Shown here: positions 15,749-19,919 of the stretch, in pieces
Position numbering within the stretch: position 1 is the stretch's first letter
Layout of the letters: the number at the start of each line of letters is the position of its first letter
Source of the DNA: DASQTB01 sp035642095
GTDB lineage: Bacteria > Actinomycetota > UBA4738 > CALAEC01
DNA: 19,919 nt
Assembly (NCBI GenBank): GCA_035642095.1
Contig: DASQTB010000138.1
Location: forward strand, 1 to 19,919
Direction: 5' to 3'
The notes under the pieces: generated by a model
What the model was told of the DNA's origin: nothing
Databases searched by the model: none
Seen by the model: only the letters and a program-made list of their open reading frames with translations
Program-made: the position numbers and the translations under genes

Positions 15749-15763
15749 AGAACGGGTCCCTCG

Positions 15764-15772
15764 GAGAGGAGG
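15764..15772 (+). promoter_or_regulatory. strong ribosome-binding site for pup (TTG start)
   Basis: GAGAGGAGG/T lies about nine bases before TTG 15782. It decides in favour of this unusual start codon, since no ATG or GTG is in frame at the family's N-terminus. Confidence 0.7.
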
Positions 15773-15781
15773 TCGGAGACA

Positions 15782-15973
15782 TTGGGGGAACAGGAGCAGA
15801 AGAAGGTCCAGCGGAAGGCCGACGGTGGGGAAGAGGCCGGGCAGGCCACCTCGGCCGCCAAGGGCGAGAAGCTGAAGGAGGAGATGGACGACATCCTCGA
15901 TGAGATCGATGAGGTCCTGGAGGAGAACGCCGAGGAGTTCATCAAGTCCTACGTCCAGAAGGGCGGCGAGTGA
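15782..15973 (+). CDS. pup: prokaryotic ubiquitin-like protein Pup (ends in Gly-Gly-Glu)
   Basis: 63 aa, the normal size. The N-terminal half is disordered-type sequence rich in Gln, Lys, Glu and Gly. The C-terminal half has the family helix region (LKEEMDDILDEIDEVLEENA) that pairs with the ARC coiled coil, and ends EFIKSYVQKGGE. PafA joins the side chain of the last Glu to a lysine of the target. Many Pups end in Gln and need Dop first; here the final codon is GAG, so the product is ligation-ready. Start is TTG with a strong Shine-Dalgarno. The stop overlaps the prcB GTG by four bases, implying coupled translation. Confidence 0.97.
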   Translation: MGEQEQKKVQRKADGGEEAGQATSAAKGEKLKEEMDDILDEIDEVLEENAEEFIKSYVQKGGE

Positions 15974-16764
15974 GCGACGATCGGCTCCCGTTCGGCGCGG
16001 ACCCATCGTTCTTCAACCTCATCCGGGCCACGAGCTCCGACCAGCCTCGGGGGGCTCCGGTCGGGCCCTCCGATGGGCTCCAGCAGCTTCCTCCGCACGG
16101 AACCACCGTGGTGGCCCTGCGGTTCGCGGAGGGCGTGGTCATGGCCGGCGACCGGAGGGCGGTCGAGGGGTACTCGATCGCCGACGACCGGATGGACAAG
16201 GTGTTCCCGGCCGACGAGCACTCAGCCGTCGGGATCGCCGGGGTGGCCGGCCAGGCCCTCGAGCTGGTTCGGTTGTTCCAGACCGAGCTCGAGCACTACG
16301 AGAAGGTCGAGGGGGATGCCCTGTCCCTGGAAGGGAAAGCCAACCGCTTGGCCCAGCTCATCCGGGGATCGTTCCCTCTGGTGGTTCAGGGTCTGGTCGT
16401 CGTGCCGCTGTACGCGGGATATGACCTGGCCCGAAAGCAGGGGCGGATCTTCCGGTACGACGCCATCGGCGGGCGGTACGAGGAGATCGACTACAACGCC
16501 ACCGGCTCGGGCGGCCGCGACGCCAAGGCCAGCTTGAAGAAGACCTGGCGACCGGACCTGGAGCGGGCCGCCGGCCTCGAGGCTGCGGTCGAATCGCTGC
16601 TCGACGCCTCGGAGGCCGACACGGCCACCGGAGGGCCCGACCCCGTCCGCGGCATCTACCCGTCCGTCTTCGTGGTCACCGTCGAGGGTGTCCAGGGTGT
16701 TCCGGATGATGAGGTTCGGCTGGCCTACGAGGCCGTGGCGTCCAGGAGGGACGGTCGGTCGTGA
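15970..16764 (+). CDS. prcB: proteasome beta subunit PrcB (catalytic)
   Basis: 264 aa. A 44-residue propeptide ends at HG, and the mature subunit begins with the catalytic Thr45 (GTTVVALRF). The partner residues are D61 in AGDRRAVEG and K77 in DRMDKVF, at the standard positions 17 and 33 of the mature chain. Fourteen-subunit beta rings cut the unfolded substrate supplied by ARC. GTG 15970 overlaps the pup stop (GTGA), and the prcB stop overlaps the prcA start in the same way, suiting equal production of beta and alpha subunits. Confidence 0.97.
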   Translation: MSDDRLPFGADPSFFNLIRATSSDQPRGAPVGPSDGLQQLPPHGTTVVALRFAEGVVMAGDRRAVEGYSIADDRMDKVFPADEHSAVGIAGVAGQALELVRLFQTELEHYEKVEGDALSLEGKANRLAQLIRGSFPLVVQGLVVVPLYAGYDLARKQGRIFRYDAIGGRYEEIDYNATGSGGRDAKASLKKTWRPDLERAAGLEAAVESLLDASEADTATGGPDPVRGIYPSVFVVTVEGVQGVPDDEVRLAYEAVASRRDGRS

Positions 16765-17447
16765 CCATGCCCTTCTATGTCGCGCCGGAGCAGGTCATGA
16801 AGGACCGCTCCGACTACGCCAGGAAGGGCATCGCCCGAGGGAAGCCGGTGGTCATCCTGGAGTACGCGGACGGGATCCTGTTCATCGCCGACAATCCCTC
16901 CACTCACCTGTACAAGATCTCCGAGATCTACGATCGGATCGCCTTCGCCGCCGTCGGCAAGTACAGCGAGTTCGAGAACCTGCGCATCGCCGGGGTGCGG
17001 CTGGCCGATCTGCGCGGCTATTCCTACGGCCGGGAAGACGTCACCGCGAAGAGCATCGCCAACGCGTACTCCCAGGGCCTGGCGGAGATCTTCACCCAGC
17101 AGATGAAGCCGTACGAGGTGGAGCTGCTGGTCGGCCAGGTGGGGGAGCGGCCGGAGGAGAACGAGCTATTCCACATCCTTTACGACGGGAGCGTGACCGA
17201 CGAGGACGGCGTGGTGGCCATGGGGGGCCAGTCCCAGACGCTGGGCGACCGGCTCCAGGAGGGCTACTCGAGCGGCATGGTCCTGGGGGACGCCGTCCGG
17301 CTCGGCGTCACATCGCTAACATCCGAGAACGGCCAGGAGCAGGTGGAACCGGGCCGCCTCGAGATCGCGGTGCTGGAACGGACCCGCCCCCGGCGGAAGT
17401 TCCGACGGCTGTCGGATCCCGAGGTCGCCGACCTCCTCGGGACCTGA
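16761..17447 (+). CDS. prcA: proteasome alpha subunit PrcA
   Basis: 228 aa. The N-terminus (MPFYVAPEQVMKDRSDYARKG) is the gate and H0 helix of bacterial alpha subunits, followed by the proteasome fold (KPVVILEYADGILFIADNP, LYKISEIYDRIAFAAVGKYSEF). There is no N-terminal catalytic Thr, as expected. Alpha rings cap the core and bind the ARC C-terminus. GTG 16761 overlaps the prcB stop by four bases; an ATG at 16767 is the alternative start. The last gene of the pup-prcB-prcA unit; the M36 remnant begins about 50 nt after its stop. Confidence 0.97.
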   Translation: MTMPFYVAPEQVMKDRSDYARKGIARGKPVVILEYADGILFIADNPSTHLYKISEIYDRIAFAAVGKYSEFENLRIAGVRLADLRGYSYGREDVTAKSIANAYSQGLAEIFTQQMKPYEVELLVGQVGERPEENELFHILYDGSVTDEDGVVAMGGQSQTLGDRLQEGYSSGMVLGDAVRLGVTSLTSENGQEQVEPGRLEIAVLERTRPRRKFRRLSDPEVADLLGT

Positions 17448-17485
17448 GCCACCTGTCTCTCCGATTTGACCCCGGTTTGATCTGC

Positions 17486-19140
17486 TTGCTGCCCGACATC
17501 GACACGCGGAGGGCCCGGATCGCGCCGAAGCAGGCGCAGCTGGATGCCGTGGCCCAGCTTGGGGCCGGCGCCAGCTGGACCGATTTCGGCACGGCCCGGT
17601 CGCTGATCCGGTACGGCGGCTTCCTGGCGAGCGGGATCGAGGCTCCGAGCCCGGAGGCGGCGGCCCTGTCGTTCATCAGCGCCAATCGAAGCCTCTACCG
17701 CCTCGACTCCGTGGATGGCCTGAGCGTCGCCACGGTCGCGCCCATCGGTCGCTCGGCCTTCGTGGTCGTGCTGCGTCAGCGAGTGGATGGCCTGCTCGTG
17801 TCGCCGGAGGGGTCGGCCTCGATCGGAGTTCGGCGCTCGGACGGCGGATGGAACGTGGCATATGCCTCGTCGACGCTCGTCGGGAGCGACAAGCTGGCCA
17901 ACACGGCGGAGCTCTCACGGCTCGAGGCCCTGGACCGGGCGCTGGAGAACGTCGGCCAGGACGTGTCCCTGTCCGAGATGGAGGGCGGCGGCGTGCGGGC
18001 CGGCTGGCGCCACGTGGACGTGGAGGGCCTGCAAGACGACCAGCTGGTCCGCAGGGTGGCCTTTCCCACGCCCCGAAGGGGCAGTGGATTCGGCTGGTCT
18101 TCGACGCGTACCTCCTGATGCCGGTCGCCCCCACGTTCCTCGACGCCCGGGACGCCATCCTCGCCGCCGACGTGATGCGGTTCGGCGGGGCGAACCAGGA
18201 CATCCTGTGGCGAGGGTTCGCCCGCCGGGGCTTCGGTGTGAACGCCTCGGTCGCGGCCAAGGGCGACCAGCCGGCCACCGGCGACGACCAGCCCGTCCCG
18301 AGCTGGGAGTCCCCGCTCGAGGCCGAGGCCACGCTGACGTTCGTCTGCCAGGACCAGGCCGGGAACCCGGTCGATCCCGAGGTCTTCGTGGGCCAGCACG
18401 AGGCCCGGGCCACCCCGATCGACGACACGGAGGCCTTTGTGGCCAACCCCGAGGGGTACGAGTTCGTGGCCAAGGGTCCCGGATTCGGCTTCACCCGATT
18501 CCGGGTGACGGGGCTCACCTCCGGTGAGAGCCGGACTATCGCGATCACGTTCGCCCGGAACGAGGCCGCCTCGGCCAGCGGCGCTATGGCTTCCGGGAAT
18601 GGGCGAACCACGGGAACCTGATCGACGAGACCGAGTCCACGAACTGGGAGGACACCACCGCTCCGGTGGCTGGCCGCCAGGTGACCCTCGAGCTGGCCGG
18701 TCCGCGGACGCTCCGCCTGGCCCGGGTCAGCGCCTATCTGCAGCCCGGACAGAGCCGGGTCACGGCGCTGCGGGCGTTCGAACTGCTCGGGTGCGCTGAG
18801 GGCACGAACGCCACCAACCCGACCTGCGATCCGGCGATCGCCGCGAGGTGGAAGCGTCTGGTGAAGAGCGGACACGACGCCTTCCCGTCCACGCCCTACG
18901 CCCGGTGTCCGGGGACCTGCTGATGCGGTCCTTCGAGTTCCCGACCACGACAGTCACGCACGTGAAGCTGGTGGTGGTCTCGAACCAGTGCACCGGCAAC
19001 CCGGCCTTTCAGGGCGAGCAGGATCGGGACCCGGCGGCCTCCACCGACTGCCGGACGGCCGTGACCGGGTCGCCTCCGAACCAGATCTCGGTTGCCAACC
19101 AGGTGCGGGTCGCCGAGCTGCAGCTGTTCCCGGGGCGCAC
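17486..19140 (+). pseudogene. remnant of a secreted M36 (fungalysin-type) metalloprotease, catalytic core deleted
   Basis: Four pieces in three frames. Piece A (about 17486-18080) is the FTP-type propeptide: LGAGASWTDFGTARSLIRYGG and a run of strand patterns to LVRRVAFPTP. Piece B (about 18080-18600) starts abruptly in the C-terminal part of the peptidase domain (WIRLVFDAYLLM, LDARDAILAADVMRFGGANQ, LWRGFARRGFG) and runs into a beta domain. Piece C (about 18600-18905) has NLIDETESTNWED and LRAFELLGCAEG. Piece D (to about 19140) reads LLMRSFEFPTTTVTHVKLVVV and VRVAELQLFPG. The zinc site (HExxH) expected between A and B is gone, apparently with several hundred residues. No signal peptide remains at the front and no clean stop at the end. 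Steps B-C and C-D each fit loss of one base. Family assignment is by eye; that it is non-functional is nearly certain. Confidence 0.87.
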
Positions 19141-19181
19141 CCAGGTCGTTCCCGCTCCAGCCCGGTGTGCCCCAGCGGGCC

Positions 19182-19187
19182 TACACT
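19182..19187 (+). promoter_or_regulatory. -10 element for a leaderless pafA transcript
   Basis: TACACT ends six bases before the GTG at 19194. It lies about 40 bases beyond the last recognisable codons of the M36 remnant. Confidence 0.55.
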
Positions 19188-19193
19188 GGCCTC

Positions 19194-19919
19194 GTGGAGC
19201 GGCGCATCTTCGGCCTCGAGAACGAGTACGGGGTGACCTGCACGTTCCGGGGACAGCGCCGGCTGTCCCCGGACGAGGTGGCCAGATACCTGTTCCGGCG
19301 GGTGGTCCACTGGGGCCGGTCATCCAACGTCTTCCTGGAGAACGGGGCCCGGCTCTATCTCGACGTCGGCTCCCATCCGGAGTACGCGACGCCCGAGTGC
19401 GACTCGGTGCTCGACCTGGTGGCCCACGACAAGGCAGGCGAGCGGGTCCTGGAAGCCCTCCTCTCGGCTGCCGAGCTCCGGCTCCACGAGGAGGGGATCT
19501 CCGGCGACGTCTACCTGTTCAAGAACAACACCGACTCGGCCGGGAACTCTTACGGCTGCCACGAGAACTACCTGGTGGCCCGCCAGGGGGAGTTCGCTCG
19601 GATGGCGGAGGTCCTGATCCCGTTCTTCGTGACCCGTCAGGTGTTTGCCGGGGCCGGGAAGATCCTGCACGGCCCCAGAGGGGCCCAGTACTGCCTGTCC
19701 CAGCGAGCGGAGCACATCTGGGAGGGCGTCTCGTCGGCCACCACCAGGTCTCGACCGATCATCAACACGCGTGATGAACCGCACGCCGACGCGGAACGGT
19801 ATCGGCGTCTCCATGTGATCGTGGGCGACTCGAACATGAGCGAGTTCACCACGTACCTGAAGGTCGGCGTGACCGACCTGGTGCTCCGGATGGTGGAGGG
19901 GAACACGGTGATGCGGGAC
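19194..19919 (+). CDS. pafA: Pup-protein ligase PafA (partial, runs off the window)
   Basis: The first 242 residues are present and the frame is open to the last base. It starts MERRIFGLENEYGV with the conserved metal-binding Glu9, then continues YLDVGSHPEYATPE (presumed catalytic Asp57), NNTDSAGNSYGCHENYL and INTRDEPHADAERYRRLH. The Dop-specific loop is missing: the segment between the first motif and the Asp is about 30 residues shorter than in the dop gene of this window. This separates ligase from depupylase. PafA uses ATP to link the C-terminal Glu of Pup to target lysines. GTG 19194 is chosen from the family N-terminus and the -10-like element just upstream. Confidence 0.96.
   Translation, partial: MERRIFGLENEYGVTCTFRGQRRLSPDEVARYLFRRVVHWGRSSNVFLENGARLYLDVGSHPEYATPECDSVLDLVAHDKAGERVLEALLSAAELRLHEEGISGDVYLFKNNTDSAGNSYGCHENYLVARQGEFARMAEVLIPFFVTRQVFAGAGKILHGPRGAQYCLSQRAEHIWEGVSSATTRSRPIINTRDEPHADAERYRRLHVIVGDSNMSEFTTYLKVGVTDLVLRMVEGNTVMRD

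Noticed and set aside
14436..15782. 448-codon minus-strand frame opposite dop
   Set aside because: Antisense shadow of a motif-complete gene.
16688..18118. A single 476-codon gene running from within prcB-prcA into the M36 remnant
   Set aside because: The first half is a shadow of prcA; only the part after about 17486 resembles a real protein, and no start codon with a signal peptide precedes it.
18080..18905. Programmed frameshifting that would restore the M36 protein
   Set aside because: Three separate shifts plus the absent zinc site cannot give an active protease; no slippery sequence with a structure was seen.
1..19919. tRNA, rRNA, CRISPR array, insertion sequence or attachment-site repeats
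   Set aside because: Looked for tRNA-like cloverleafs, spaced direct repeats, transposase motifs and flanking inverted repeats by eye and saw none that hold up.

Overview
High-GC, gene-dense chromosomal DNA from a member of the Actinomycetota. The decisive evidence is a complete Pup-proteasome locus (arc/mpa, dop, pup, prcB, prcA and the start of pafA, 12420 to the right edge), preceded by the tRNA m1A58 methyltransferase gene trmI as is usual in this phylum. Supporting evidence is a clpS-DUF2017 pair, a SigG-like ECF sigma factor with a SnoaL-like tail, an InhA-like enoyl-ACP reductase, and many GTG/ATG starts lying 6-8 nt after a -10 hexamer (leaderless transcripts). The organism is not an obvious Mycobacterium or Streptomyces; an uncultivated or deep-branching class is my guess only.

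Left part (1-6172), signalling and metabolism: a small ABM-like reading frame with an uncertain start; an ECF sigma factor; a convergent STAS protein whose 3' end overlaps the sigma gene by 90 nt; a membrane HD-GYP phosphodiesterase upstream of the STAS gene; a decayed amino-acid ABC transporter ATPase; a saccharopine-dehydrogenase-like oxidoreductase divergent from DUF2277, with overlapping start regions; DUF983; and an 80-aa unknown.

Middle part (6173-11494), proteolysis, envelope and lipid genes: DUF2017 and clpS; a lipoprotein sugar dehydrogenase; a PBP4-type D-Ala-D-Ala carboxypeptidase; divergently from it fabI (InhA-like); then an HtrA-like lipoprotein protease with one PDZ domain.

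Right part (11527-19919), trmI then the pupylation-proteasome locus. ARC is the ring ATPase that unfolds pupylated proteins, PrcA/PrcB form the 20S core, PafA attaches Pup, and Dop removes it. This Pup already ends in Gly-Gly-Glu, so it should not need deamidation by Dop before ligation. Between prcA and pafA lies the wreck of a secreted M36 (fungalysin-type) metalloprotease gene: propeptide and C-terminal parts are recognisable, but the catalytic core is deleted and the frame is broken at least three times.

I found no tRNA, rRNA, CRISPR array, insertion sequence or phage gene. The most noteworthy points are the recurrent leaderless promoter architecture, the GGE-ending Pup, the M36 wreck inside the proteasome locus, and the overlapping divergent starts at 5238-5251.
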